From Thuidium tamariscinum (lineage: Eukaryota; Streptophyta; Bryopsida; Hypnales; Thuidiaceae): 64,000 nt of DNA. The first letter of the stretch is position 1; the number at the start of each line of letters is the position of its first letter. Shown one piece after another: positions 32,701-44,794 of the stretch. A program made the position numbers and the translations under genes. The DNA lies in the NCBI GenBank assembly GCA_947034885.2, contig OX344753.2, positions 25,498,347 through 25,562,346 on the forward strand. Reading direction: 5' to 3'. Under the pieces are notes generated by a model. It saw only the letters and a list, made by a program, of their open reading frames with translations. It did not search any database and had not been told where the DNA came from.

Positions 32701-34426
32701 TGGACAACGCGAGTAATGTGACGGTCGAAATGAGCGGAAATCTCACAGCACCTACGGAACGTGCTTAATTTACCTTCGCATTCACCCCGCAGCCAGGACG
32801 CAGCTCAGTTGCTGCAGAAACGAACTCTTTTCCATATTTCGCGACAAACATAGGACGGATCTGGGCAAAATCAGGTAATTCAGCACATCTTGAAGACGCA
32901 TATAGCAGGGTCGATATATTTTCCTTGAGATCCGGAGGACAAGTCCTGTGTACAACAACAAATAAATAAGCGCTAAAGAATAGCCCATAAATCCAACGAA
33001 GAAAAGAAACACAATAGATGCTTCAGAAACACTCCTGCCGGTCAAACCGAGAGTGAATTGGGAATGTACATGAGCCTCAAATATTGGCAGAAATTTTACT
33101 TTTGAGAATCGATAACCGATAGCTGTGCCGCTATTCGCTCCGCATAGAGAGAAAGCAAGTCATAAGCTTCAATAAGATCCTGCTCTATTATCACATGCTC
33201 AACCTGTAATCACAAAACCCAATCATAAGAACTACTGGATAAAACATTCGATTCCCAACGTCATCCAACTATAGGCTTGCAGATATACTCTTTTCACTGG
33301 AAGTGGAGACACTTACAAGCGATAATATCAACAAGAAATGCAGCTATGAAAAATTGAAAGATAAACTTTACGAGATAACATCCTTTGCTGATAACAAGTC
33401 ATCAACAGTAGCATTGAGAAACATATTCATCACTGCGAGACAGAAGAGTGGACACACCAGTAATCGAGCATTGTTGTCTTGCTTATTCCGCAAGAGCTCA
33501 GCAACTTCTCTTCTGTCGGATGCAATCTGTGCCAATTTTTTGTTTCGCAACAGCTTGATTCGAGACGTCCCTAACCGAAGTTGAGTTTTGCTGCAGAATA
33601 GAAAACTTGTCTCAGTCAGCACCTAATGGCAAGATTTTCTTGACTCGGAAAAGTTTGAACTGAAGTTCACAACCCATGGTCTGGGTTAAAATTTCCCTTT
33701 TCTAAACAATTCATACCTGGACAGATCTGACGTGGCCCACCATACTTAAGTTTCGACTAGATCCAAGGGCAACTAATTACACTAGGAGACATATATGATA
33801 AAAGCAGAACTTAGACAGATCCTACTTCACATAGCAGCGAGCACGCAAGCCAGAATTCCAAATGCCAGTATAACCCTAAACAAAAGTGAACCTCCACGAA
33901 GGACTTTTTACACCCGATGAGCCTAAACACTGCGGTAGAGTACGTTCATAACGTAACCGAGCTCACGGTTCCAGTGAAATGCATGAATGATAACACTGCT
34001 GTCATAAAGTACAGTGGGAGGCCTCCCCCCGAAGGCCTCCCGCTGCGTTAAGCACTATTCAGCTAGCACTGTTTTTATCGTGCCTGGCACCGTAATCAGT
34101 GCCTGGCACGACCATAGGGATATTCTGGACTATAATATTGAGTATTTTATTAAGGGAACTCGCTGAATAGGGCTTAACGTGAAGAAAACAAATGATGCAG
34201 AAGATACTCAAAGTATTATCAGGCGGATTCCACATGACAAGGGAATTAGTGAACAAAGACCAAAACGAGAAGGGGCAATCAACCTAAGCGCATCCTGTTA
34301 TTCCGCTGCCCTATCTGCTGAATAAACAACTGCATGAATCATTGTGTCGTTACCATATGACAAAGAAAAGAGTCGGGCGTCTTACCACTTCGAGGCCTGA
34401 AAGCCTTTGACAAGTAAGGAGTTCAT
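29787..34426 (-). CDS. IST1-like protein (ESCRT-III-related, Vps4 regulator family)
   Basis: Six minus-strand exons join in frame: 34386-34426, 33458-33590, 33100-33203, 32774-32945, 32423-32563, 29787-32252, giving 1018 aa. Residues 1-175 form the IST1 domain, with MNSLLVKGFQASKCKT, SRIKLLRNKKLAQI, VEHVIIEQDLIEAYDLL and KLRLLKEIAAEHNVDWDP. In yeast and plants this fold binds ESCRT-III CHMP1/Did2 and modulates the Vps4 ATPase during multivesicular body sorting. The roughly 820-residue tail is one exon. It is rich in D, E, R, K and S, is predicted disordered, and holds five 26-residue repeats (about 407-530). It ends in a conserved-looking KPPDLDSLIKMFATKK. The tail is long for the family. The start is fixed by exon 1 restoring the K-C-K-T motif across intron 1. 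Confidence 0.92.
31236..31628 (-). repeat. 78-bp coding tandem repeat in the IST1-like tail
   Basis: About five units of 78 bp each encode 26 residues around KGRxQHExxYPEEDKLxR followed by VSNRDGS. The middle three units are closest to each other, which suggests recent expansion. Confidence 0.9.
34016..34041. other. GC-rich hairpin in IST1-like intron 1
   Basis: GGGAGGCC and GGCCTCCC pair perfectly around a 10-base loop. It lies directly beside a foldback element at 34046. Confidence 0.8.
34046..34179. mobile_element. Small foldback MITE in IST1-like intron 1
   Basis: The inverted ends CGTTAAGCACTATTCAGC and GCTGAATAGGGCTTAACG are separated by about 100 bp, with a further inner hairpin on GTGCCTGGCAC. 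Confidence 0.65.
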
Positions 34427-35100
34427 TTTTTTCATTCCTCAGTCGCCCACCCCACTTAAAACGTGCGCCTCAAAGCCACCCCACCCGAATAAACCCTCGA
34501 ACAACCTCGTCACCAATTCAGACCTTCTCCGACTCACCAAAAAAACGCATAACATAAAGTGACAGCAGACTGCCTATCTCTAGATCCGAGATAAACGCCA
34601 ACTAAAATGTGCTCAAACCTCGACGAAAACGTCAATAATAATCTACAACAAAACAGATTCAATCTAACAACAAGAAATAACAGCACGCAATCCTGGAGCG
34701 CCTCTCACAGACATCCTCCGCCACACCAAAATCGAACAACTAAGCTGAAGCACTCCATAGCAGAACCTTGTCTCTTTCACGCCATCTCGAAAACCCCAGA
34801 GACCAAGACTTCTACTCCACTACACTGCTCCGACCCTACCGCCCCGCGGAACCTGTTTGCCCAGAAATTTTCAAATAATAAAAACTAATCGCGAAAAGTA
34901 ACAACTGTGCTGCCGAGTGCCGACGAAAGTGACGAATAATTTAGGGAAGCACCTCCTCGAACACGGCGCGCACAGACTGAGACGCGTGAAACGAGCTCCG
35001 CGGAGTCAACGCAGACTAAGTTAGCCGATCGATGTCTGCAAGCGATCACCGATCTAGGGTTTTGAAAATTTGGAATGATGGGGGACTCAGTAAAGGGGAG
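34427..35100 (-). promoter_or_regulatory. 5' leader and promoter region of the IST1-like gene
   Basis: This is a GC-richer stretch upstream of the start codon. The plus strand contains CTAGGGTTTTGAAA at about 35055, whose complement is a short AAACCCTAG box common near plant transcription starts. The exact start is unknown. A 93-codon plus-strand frame here is not convincing. Confidence 0.4.
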
Positions 35101-35149
35101 AATGGCAATGTCAAGGAGAACACTGGCATTGCCGTGTAAGAAAATTCTG

Positions 35150-35388
35150 CTTCGGAGCTCGAAGTTGCCGTCGCGAGTAGGGCGGGAAGCTTGGAAGGAA
35201 CGGGGATCGGGGGACGGGGGGAGCACTTGTTGCGAGGGTTTTAACGGTCGCTGGTTCAAATCCCCGCTGGGACCCTTCAGCTTTCAGTTGGGCAGTTGTC
35301 CCTTTCGGCTGGTGGCGACACCTGGCTTTGTATGGATGGTCCCATGCGCTGCCTTTCAAGTTTGAAAAGGTCGTCGGCTTGTTGTGTC
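35150..35388. other. GC-rich patch with a tRNA-like B-box
   Basis: GGTTCAAATCC at about 35252 matches a pol III B-box. A paired acceptor stem and an A-box at the right distance are not seen, so this is not an intact tRNA. It might be the decayed head of a tRNA-derived SINE. Confidence 0.3.
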
Positions 35389-35717
35389 TAAGGTAAGAGG
35401 TCCTATAATGGACCATCTAAGGGCCGAAACAGAATTTCAGGGAGGTAAAACTTCTAGAAATATTTTTCAGTAAAATTTCCTTGACTAACAAGTAGAATTG
35501 ACATCTAACCCAAGTCGTTTCATATTTTTCTAAACTTTTTTGAATTAGTTATCAAATTTTGAAGTTGAAAGGGCATAGGGCTCTAGAATGGTGCCCTAGC
35601 TAAAATGTACACTCAGTACACTACTGAAGGCTATGAAAAAGCAACATGTACAAGTACTATACATTTAAGATAGGGCACCATTTTAGAACCCGCTCCATTT
35701 AAGAGCCTTTTACCTTA
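35389..35717. mobile_element. Family G MITE copy G1
   Basis: The ends are TAAGGTAAGAGGTCC and the complement of TAAGGTAAAAGGCTC. Inside are two inverted copies of a GGTGCCCTA block near 35590 and 35680. It is the reverse complement of G2 at 42874. Confidence 0.7.
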
Positions 35718-36259
35718 AGGTAAAAACACCTAAATATGACATTTATTTAAAATCTGCACATCTTGAAGGTAGCTATTGAATAAAATGATGTGAGCTTGTT
35801 AGGAAATGGTTTTAGAAAATCGGTATATTTGATTTCATATTTCTTCAACCTTGTATAATTTCTTAAAAAAACTACATAGATGCACCTATTATGGATATTA
35901 GATTAATACCAAAGAGGATACGGAAATACCCAAAAGTCACACAATATAAGCTTGGATCAAATAGAAGTGATTGGTCAATGTAAGATTTGGCTTTAATTAT
36001 GACAATGATAACTTTTTGGAACTTCACTTATTTACTTTTGAAATTCAACTATCTACTTTGCGTCTACTTGCATTTGGATTTAGGTCGTTTGGTAGGTATC
36101 AAAGAAAAACTCTTGTTACATTTGGAAGCTTCTACCTTAATAAGAGCATGAAGAAGCTACTAAAAGTACCTATTGTAAAGTAAACATGCCTATCATTGAC
36201 TAGAATTTACTATCTACAATATGTACTTTAGAAGAGCTATTTGTCAACTGACATATTTT
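35718..36259. other. AT-rich spacer
   Basis: I see no gene. The longest frame (70 codons at 35971) has no recognisable features. Confidence 0.6.
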
Positions 36260-37215
36260 TTAACCCCTACAAGTTTTTGACTATATTTTCACCAAAAGTA
36301 CCTCTAAATTGCAATTTCTAATACAATTGCAAAATCTTAGGAAAAAAACATTTTTTTGACACATATAATTGTAGGATCTTGTATTAATGTGGTTTGAAAA
36401 GATGTGGAAAAAATTTCAAAAATTTCCACTATGTAGATTGCAAGATATTAGCATTTAAATTGACAAAAATCTTTTTTTATCCCTACGAAAATCCAGGTAG
36501 CTGCACTTCACAAGGTCACATTTGCGTGAAAAAATGTTCAAAATGGTAGTTACTCTTTGAATTCATCCTTTAATGCAGGTTAGCTACGTGCTCAAAAAAA
36601 TTCAAATCATTTGGGATTGTACAACATTTAGGAAAAAAACAGTAAATAGAAAGAAGTAGAAAATGATTCAAAATACTAAATTGTGAACAATTTATTTATA
36701 AAAATGAAAAATGTAAATCCCAATTATGGTTGTAATATTTTAATAAACAATCTTCACACAATGTTTTAATTTTTTTTCAGAAATATTAAAAATTGAATTA
36801 AAGAAAAGATTTCAAACTATTTTTGTTCAATAGAGATTCTATAACTACCCACAAAGTACCCCGAACTAAAACTCCTCACAACTTTTGACTCATTAATCAA
36901 AATAGAATGATTCAAAGTTTTCTATATAGATATAAATCTTATAAAAAAAATTCAAATTTTATTTCTCAAAAAAATAATTTTTGAAAAGTTTTTTTAGCTG
37001 CCTTGGCTATCCACCAAATTAAAAAAATAACATATCATGCCATAACTATTAAACCATGAAATCAAAAAATTTGAAAATTGTTGGGCCTTAAAGATACTCT
37101 TTGGGCACATGTTGTGTGAAAATTTCAAAGAAATAAAATAAAAACTCCATTTGCAATGAGCTTCCTGAAATCACTATGTTGCTGAAAAAACATAGTTTAG
37201 GGCTTTAGGGGTTAA
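36260..37215. mobile_element. TTAA-flanked family P element P5
   Basis: The left end is TTAACCCCTACAAG and the right end the complement of TTAACCCCTAAAGCCC, both at TTAA. It is 956 bp, very AT-rich and non-coding. The ends match over only about 11 bp, so the boundary call is moderate. Confidence 0.5.
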
Positions 37216-38664
37216 AGATTGAGAAGTTTGGAAGAAGTCATTTGCAAGTAAAACCAAGACATTTTGGCTAGAATTGAAATTTTTTGTGATCCTTCAAAGT
37301 AAATTAGGACTAAATTGGTAATGCCTAAGTAGATCTATACCAAACTTCAAGTTAACATGTTCCTTCCCTAAATACATTTGTCATGATGCCACAAAGTTGA
37401 TAAAATTGTTTTAATGGCTAGGAGATTAATATAAATGGGAGAATTCAATAGATGTCAAAATTTAGTGACTAATGGCATTGGGTTGTTCTACCTTATATAA
37501 TTGACTACTAACAATAAGTCTCTACTCTAAAATTATGTTCACACAAAAGGATATTCATCACAAAAATTTTAGATCCTAGACACATTTCTCCCCAAAGATG
37601 TACTCTATAATTGTTCAAAAGCAAATATGTTTGTTAATATATTTATAAATAACGTCAATTTTATAACGTCAATTTTCTAGACACTTTTCAAACATCCAAC
37701 CCTTTGCACAAATCACCCAAAAAAATCTATAATCAAATCTACTACTCCATTCTTCCAATCTTTGACTTTGTCAATGAAAGCACACTAATTTGGTCAAGAA
37801 AAAATATATAAGGAAATTACGAATTAGACAACCTTGCCAATTTAGGTTGTCTAAAATAACATCCCCTTCTAAAACATGAACATGAACTTGTTTACCATGT
37901 TACATCATATAAAGGACCAATTTATTTTATCAATTTTTGTTTGTACAAATTAGAAATTCCTCAATGAATATTAGATGTTTTTCAACCATGTAGTAGATTG
38001 TTTTGGGATTGTTTCCCAAAACTGTTCCTTATACATTGTATTAATGAGTATTCGTCTAAAAAAATTTTAAAACCAAAAAATCAAAAATTTCAAAAATATT
38101 AAAAAATATTAAAAAAGTGAAAATTGATTTAATTTTTTTTTAAATCATTTTTAAAATATTTAATAATTATTTTTAAAATTTGAAATTTTATTATTATCTG
38201 ACATGGCAGTCTCTCAACCACATCAAACTGCCTATGTGGCAACATTCCTAAAGTTCCCATAGCTCAAGAACCCGCTATTTTTTAAATGTCCAAAAAACAT
38301 CTAATGTCACTTCAAATGCATTATTATCCCAATAATTCTCAAGCATTGAAGAAAGGCAAATCATTCAAACATCAATAAGTCCTTATCAAATAAATTTTGG
38401 ACCATAACTTCCATATCATATGTCCAAATTATACACCTCCTGAAATTTCAATATAGAAAATATGTCAAACAAGTCCACAAACATCTTTTTCTAGCCTACT
38501 TAACATCCATCTCTACTTTGCACACTATATAATTTATGGCAACAAATTGATAAGTTGATACATTTACTACTATTTTATTGAACCCACCTAAATATCAAGC
38601 CCTACACATCCAAAGATATAATAAAGTATTTCACGAAATATGTAAATTATTACCATCATATACT
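37216..38664. other. AT-rich spacer with a decayed family F copy
   Basis: About 37990-38285 matches family F in reverse (TTTCCCAAAACTGTTCC at one side, TGACATGGCAGTCTCTCAACCAC and GTTCCCATAGCTCAAGAAC at the other). The remainder shows no gene. Confidence 0.5.
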
Positions 38665-38850
38665 AATGCTCCAAGAGAAAGGGGTGTTTTTAAGTATAAT
38701 CCTAGTAGAATAGTCTTTTAAGTAATAACTTTTAAATAAGCCGTTTTTAGTAAATTTTTGATGAAAATTGCATTAAAGGTCATTACTTATAATTTGATGT
38801 TTAGGACTATACTTTAAAATTCACTTAAAACACCCCTTTCTCTTGTAGTG
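38665..38850. mobile_element. CACTA-ended foldback element
   Basis: The right end reads as CACTACAAGAGAAAGGGG on the minus strand. The left end CTCCAAGAGAAAGGGGTG is the decayed partner. Arms of about 80 bp pair loosely. Confidence 0.65.
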
Positions 38851-39226
38851 AAGGGAACTTTAAAAGGAAAGTAGCCCATTTAAGAGCTAAAATCCTTCCT
38901 TATGGAAAATGGCTTCAATGCACTTTGCAAAACAAAAAGAAGACTTTTATAGTTAATATGCCTTGCCAAATTTTTCATTTAAGTTGCAAAATCAAAAGTC
39001 ACTTGTCAATTTTATATGCCCTAACTACTCAAACTTTCACTTTATTGGAACTCTTTTCCTTAATGAAATAGGTTATAAACTTTTATGATATTTTAAAAAG
39101 TTTACAACATTATCTATGGTACCAAGACACACTATGAAAGGGCATGGTAGATTAAGATAGAACAGTCCCAATCTATCAATCACCCAATTCCAATATCTAC
39201 TCAACCTTTCCATTTACACTAGTCAT
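38851..39226. other. AT-rich spacer
   Basis: I see no gene or element. Confidence 0.6.
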
Positions 39227-39538
39227 ATGGTGAATTTCATTAAAATGGTGGTATTCCATTAGTTTGACACTTTTGATAGTTCAAACTGCAAGGTCTGAAA
39301 TCTACATATGTCATAGATTTTTGAAATCTACATGTGTTGTAGATGTCTAAAATCTAGACCAGTCAAAAATGTTTCAAACCGTGCAAGTTGAAATCTAAAT
39401 CTATCATAGATTTTAGAAATCTACATGAATCCTAGATATCTAAAAATGAATACTTATCATAGATTCCAATTTTCAATTTCATTCGTGTAGTCTGAAAAAT
39501 GGCATTTGAAATACCTCCATTTCAACAAAATTCACTAT
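39227..39538. mobile_element. Family M MITE copy M10, reverse orientation
   Basis: The termini are ATGGTGAATTTCATTAAAAT and CAAAATTCACTAT. The flanks TCAT and TCAC agree at three of four bases. It is more diverged than the block B copies, and so probably older. Confidence 0.85.
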
Positions 39539-39884
39539 TCACCCACTCACTACTATTACTATTAAGACTATTCAACTAGCTCATTACAAAAACTTTTCAT
39601 TATAGGGCACAATAAACCTATTATTTTGCCACACATTAGTGATGGTACTAGGTACGGTAATATGAAAATTATGGTCATTAGAAGAAAAACGTATTTGGCA
39701 CAACCGATTGTAATGCAACTATAGTCCTCTATATTTGCACCAAATTTGACATCTACATTGTTGTAGTTATAAACAATGGTTACAAAATAGTTGCAAAATG
39801 AAGTATAAGATTATAGGAATGAAAAAAGAAAAAAAATTGTGAGGTATTCTACATTCAATGTTCATTGGAGTTGTTGACTAGTAT

Positions 39885-40145
39885 AAAATTATTGTACAAC
39901 TACTATGCAACTATTGTATGACTCTGCAACTATTGGGTTGCTATTGTGCGATTGTGCAACTATTATACGACTACTTTGCAACTACTCTACAACTATGCAA
40001 CTATTGTGCAACTACTTTGCAACTATGCTACTAGTTGTCAACTATTGTATGACTAGCATTCAACTAGTGAGCAACTATAGTGCAACTAGTTTTCAACTAT
40101 TATGCAACTACAATATAACAAGTAAGCAAGAACAATGCAACTAAG
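39885..40145. repeat. Degenerate short tandem repeat on GCAACTA
   Basis: About 25 diverged copies of TGCAACTA(T/C)T-like words are spaced every 9-12 bases. A weaker patch with GTTGCAAACC recurs at 40490-40575. The 79-codon frame across it is a by-product of the repeat. Confidence 0.8.
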
Positions 40146-42291
40146 AAACAATTAGAATTAAGTCTTATATCAATTGTCCTAAATCAATTGTCAAGAGTAC
40201 CATTAGATTAAACATACAAAAACTATAAGTTAAATCACTCTTATATATAATGAATTTTGATAATGAAAACCTAATATATTTATATTTTGTACATTTTTAC
40301 AATTTGTAGATTACTATAGTTTATAGAAATTTACAAATTGTAGAAATCTACAAAATTGTAATATTTTCCAAAGTAGTGAAACATATCAATATCAAAATTT
40401 TGATTGCTAATCTAAAAAAGAGGATAGATCTAGAATTCAAAAATCTACAACTCATTGAGGTTAAAATTTCAAAATCTAGAAATCAACTACTTGTAAACTA
40501 TAGTTGTAATCTAGTTGCAAACCAATTCTAAACCAATTGCAAACCTGTTACAAATCAGTTGCTACAATCAAGTTCCACATCAACAACTATGTTAGAAGAG
40601 TTCATCGATAAAGTTCTACAAAGGCTATCGGATGAGAAACAACTTTGCCGCCTTTTACAACTACTACACACAATTTTAGCAACCCTTTAGCTCCATGACA
40701 AAGCACTTGGGGAGGAGACATGCCATCATGTGGTTTTAGCATGGGTCTACTTATGCCTCGCCAATTTAGTTCTAACAAAATTTGAAAAATTATAGAAGAT
40801 TCATCTTTTGTCAAAATGTCTTCATTCTCCAAATGACTTCTCTTAACCTTTAAAAGATGAACCTATAACCACTATTTTCAAGCGTCATTGCCCATCACAA
40901 AGTTTGTTTCCATTTTGGAACTAAATATGCATGAAAAATTTTATATTTATTTTTCAAAAATGAATTTATATGTATTTTGTACTTTACAAAAATTTCAAAT
41001 TTTTTTTAAGGAAAAATGATTTTTATTTGAATTTTTGAAGAGAAAGTAAATAAAAAATCACATCAAATAGAAAATTACCTCAAAAAATTTAGAAATTTCA
41101 CCATGTGTGTACATTATAATGGAAAACATCATGGTGTAAATTCAATTTCCTCATCTTTCTATAATTAGAATACAATAGACATTGAAAATAAAACCAAAGT
41201 TCAAATTGCAATAAAATATTCAATATTCCAATTAAAGTAGAAACTAGAGTAGATGACCTTCATTTTGTTAATTGAGCTCAAACTCAAAAAATGTCATTTT
41301 CAAGGAGAAATTTCATATTAAGAGTAAGGAACAAAATACACTAAAATAGCAAAATTTGCCATCCATTTTCTTAATTAACTTTTCATTTACGCGGAGACAA
41401 ACATTAACAAGACTACAAACTCGTTTAGGTACTCTTTGTAACCCTCTTTGAAAGGTCAACAAGCAAAAAATGAATGAGAAAACACCTCTAGCCTCTCTAA
41501 ACCACTTTTTGATCATCCAATAGCATTCAGTGGATAAACTTCACAATTTATAGAAAAACATTCTATAACATGAGTTGACAAGTAGCTTTTCTAAGGTAAG
41601 GAAACTAAATAGTAAATTTTCTTGATAATAGGCATGTTTACCTTATTGTTGATCACACCAATGAACGGAGAGAGTTGCTAGTTAGTCATTAGTTAGCCGA
41701 TTGATTTTGAAAATTTCTAAATGAAATCAAAATGTTCAAGAAGGGGTTTTAAGAGAAAAATAAATGTTTTTGGAAACGGGCCAATTGGACAAACAATGCT
41801 AGCATTTAGGCAAGCTCCCCTAGGAGTGTACATAGCAAATCACCAATTGAAAGGCATTTTTTACAATGGGGAGCCGACTGGGCATATCCTTTTTAGGAAT
41901 TTTTTTATTATTATGTATGGTATTTTGTTTTACCAAGTTATAATACCAAGCTCCTATTAATCAGGCAACCCTCATTTACAAGTTGACAAGCATCTAAAGT
42001 CATTAGTTCTTAGTATTGGGGAAATGAAGGGTATATGGGAAATTTAGAATCACTGCAATGATTGCACTCTATACCCTTGGATTCTTGGAGGAGTTGATAC
42101 TAATGGTAGTGGTATTAAGATTTCTTGACTCCCAATACTAATTATACTAACCAAACTTTGAAAAAGACTTGGACTCTTTGTAGATCCTTGTATATTCCAA
42201 AGGCTACATCTTTGGCCCTAAGATGATAGGGGCTTTGTCAGGTTCAAGGATACTTTGTAGACAAAAAATAGGGAGTGAATGAAAACATACT
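40146..42291. other. AT-rich spacer without a recognisable gene
   Basis: The open frames (76 codons on minus at 40602, 67 on minus at 41313, 79 on plus at 41721) have no features of known proteins. No clear element ends are seen. Confidence 0.6.
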
Positions 42292-42603
42292 TTAACCCTT
42301 AGCACTTGAAAGGAAAAAAAATAGGGAATGAGTGATAAGGAAATTTAACCCTTGAATGTCATAGGGGATGTTTTTCAGACCTTTGATTTTGAAAGACTAG
42401 ATTCATCAAACTTTATAATGTTTGCATCCGTACGATGAATTTCCCCCAAAGAAATGAATCTAGATTGATGAGGTTGTTGGCTATAGATTTGTATGGTGAC
42501 GAATGCAATAATCAATTCAAATTCAAGTTATGTTGCTTTTTTTAGAATGGTCCCGTCTTTAGAGCTGTTTAGTTTCTAACACTTAGGGGTTAAAGGGGAA
42601 AAA
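42292..42603. mobile_element. TTAA-flanked family P element P6 with a doubled left end
   Basis: Left ends TTAACCCTTAGCAC (42292) and TTAACCCTTGAATG (42345) lie 53 bp apart. The right end is the complement of TTAACCCCTAAGTGTTAG at 42600-42603. It is short and non-coding. Confidence 0.6.
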
Positions 42604-42873
42604 ATGGGGAGGCAATAAAAATCCACCACCAAAACATGAAAGCGACCCCATTTTAGACATTTAGGAAAGTGGATAAATGGAAGAAAAAAAATGCCAATTA
42701 ATTGCCTAAGTACATTACGGAACAGGAGATGTCAACTGGTAAAATTTGCACTCTTTAGACCCACTTCTGAGTAAAAATTGAAAAATCCGAGCCACCTCCT
42801 CGAAGCTAGAAAATTGTCTGTTTTTTCCCGGACTGTGGATCACACAAAGTCATCCACTTGCATAATCCATAAT
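42604..42873. other. Spacer
   Basis: I see nothing recognisable. Confidence 0.5.
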
Positions 42874-43205
42874 ATAGGAGGAGGCTCTTGAATGGAGCGG
42901 GTTCTAAAATGGTGCCCTATCTTAAATGTACAGTACTTGTACATGTTGCATTTTCATAGCCTTCAGCAGTGTACTGACAGTGTACATTTTAGCTAGGGCA
43001 CCATTTTAGAGCCCTATACCCTTTCAACTTCAGAATTTGATAACTAATTCTAGAGAATTCCAAAAAATATGAAACGACTTGGGTTAGATGCCTATTCAAG
43101 TTGTCTTTCAAGGAAAATTCTCTGAAAAATATTTCAAGATGTTTGACCTGCCCAAAATTCTGTTCCAGCCCTTAGATGGTCGGTTTCTGGACCTCCTCCC
43201 ATAGA
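42874..43205. mobile_element. Family G MITE copy G2
   Basis: The ends are TAGGAGGAGGCTCTTG and the complement of TATGGGAGGAGGTCC. The inside is the reverse complement of G1, including two inverted GGTGCCCTA blocks around GTACTTGTACATG. Confidence 0.75.
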
Positions 43206-44794
43206 ATCTGTGACTGACACCATTCAAGCGTTTTCAGTTCAGTTGCAATGAAAGCAGCCTTTGTACCCAACTTGGGTGAACTGCAATGAAGTGATAACTT
43301 GAACAAGTGGCCACATGTTGAGTATCCGGTACACGCGGACAAATAATTGACTCTGTACAGGCAGTTTTTTTAATTTTGTTTTCAAAATTTTGGGGCAGCT
43401 ATGAAAGCGATTTTCACAGGAGAACTCAGTCAAAGTGAAGCTATTTTCATCCATCCATATGGATGAAAATGCAAAACTCAGATGACAGAACACGTGTTCA
43501 TCCCAATGTCGGTAAAAGCATTGGAGCAACATCGTTCAGATCATGTAGCCAAATTGAGTGATTTCATTCATTGAAAATGAGGAAATTTGAGGATCATCAA
43601 ATATTCCCTCAAAAAATTGTATAGGTTTTGAATCAATAAATCATCCTGGAAGAAAAACATTGTGTAGTTAAGTCTAAGGTATTACACCTAAAAGCAATCC
43701 CATAAAGAAGTTGACTATGTTTTCTACTATTAATTGTTTTAATTTTTGTTGGATCATGTTGGCGATTTGAAATGAGATTCTAGATTCTTTTAGGGTGGAT
43801 TTTGGGGAATATGTGTAAATTTCAAAAATGTTGATTATAGATGCTAATTAAGTAAATAATATGTTGTCACGTTTAAAAAATATGCATTTTATGCACAAAA
43901 AAAGAAGTTGTTCGAGGCTAATTTTCTAACATTGGCATAATCTAGTGTGTATCTAAGAAAATAATGTTAATTAATAATATTAAGTCCTAAACAATATATA
44001 AAGGCATCTTCATCTAAATTCATTAGGTTGACTAAATAGAAACTAGACCATAGAAGTAACATATATATAATTGATTTCTTTAGACAATTTCATAAACTAA
44101 AAATTGGTGCAAAATTAAATTGCTATAATTATTTCCTCCCCAAACATTTCACCATATGGTAGTGATTTCTTAATTAGATACAATATAGTGATTCTTATAA
44201 AAAATAATGACAAATGAAGTGATAAATTCTTCTAACAAGTTTATGTACAAGATTCCTGTGCATATTGTACACACATCATTGTGGCATAATCTAGTGTGTA
44301 CCTTTACACATGATTTAATTTGAAATAAAAATAAAGTGATAAATTCTTCTAACAACTTAGGCATCTTGACACAATTCTTTTAAAATGAACTGATGTCAAA
44401 TTAAAGAAATTTAATACATAATTTTACCAATTCAATTTCAGAAAAAACATGTCTTTTTTGCAGTCAAAGCAAAAACAGGTAACTTCTCACCCTTATCCCC
44501 TAGTCTCGCCCTTACGAGAGACTGCTCTCATTGAATTGGAACCAACATGGTTCTAATAAATCCCTACATGGTTTCCGAAATCATCCCCAAGATTGTGGAA
44601 TCGCTAATAATCCTTTTCAACGTTAGAAAAACCCACATGCCTCATTGAATTCATAAAATAATCACTTCCCAATCCAATTCCAATCCTCTCTACCCCAATA
44701 CCACGCTTTGAGAACGTAATGAGGTTGTGAGAATAACTTTCACTAAATTAGGTTGCAAAATGGCGAACTCAATCCAACAGTAGGATTCACAAAT
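43206..44794. other. AT-rich spacer without a recognisable gene
   Basis: A 97-codon minus frame at 43239 has no known features. GTACACACATCATTGTGGC and GATAAATTCTTCTAACAA occur twice around 44215-44360 as a short local repeat. Confidence 0.55.

Noticed and set aside
34607-34888. 93-codon plus-strand frame in the IST1-like upstream region
   Set aside because: It lies opposite the likely leader and has no family features.
35240-35275. Possible tRNA
   Set aside because: B-box only; no A-box, no anticodon arm, and the flanking sequence cannot form an acceptor stem.
36260-37215. P5 as a firm member of family P
   Set aside because: Kept only as a moderate call, since the two ends match over about 11 bp and AT-rich DNA could give this by chance.
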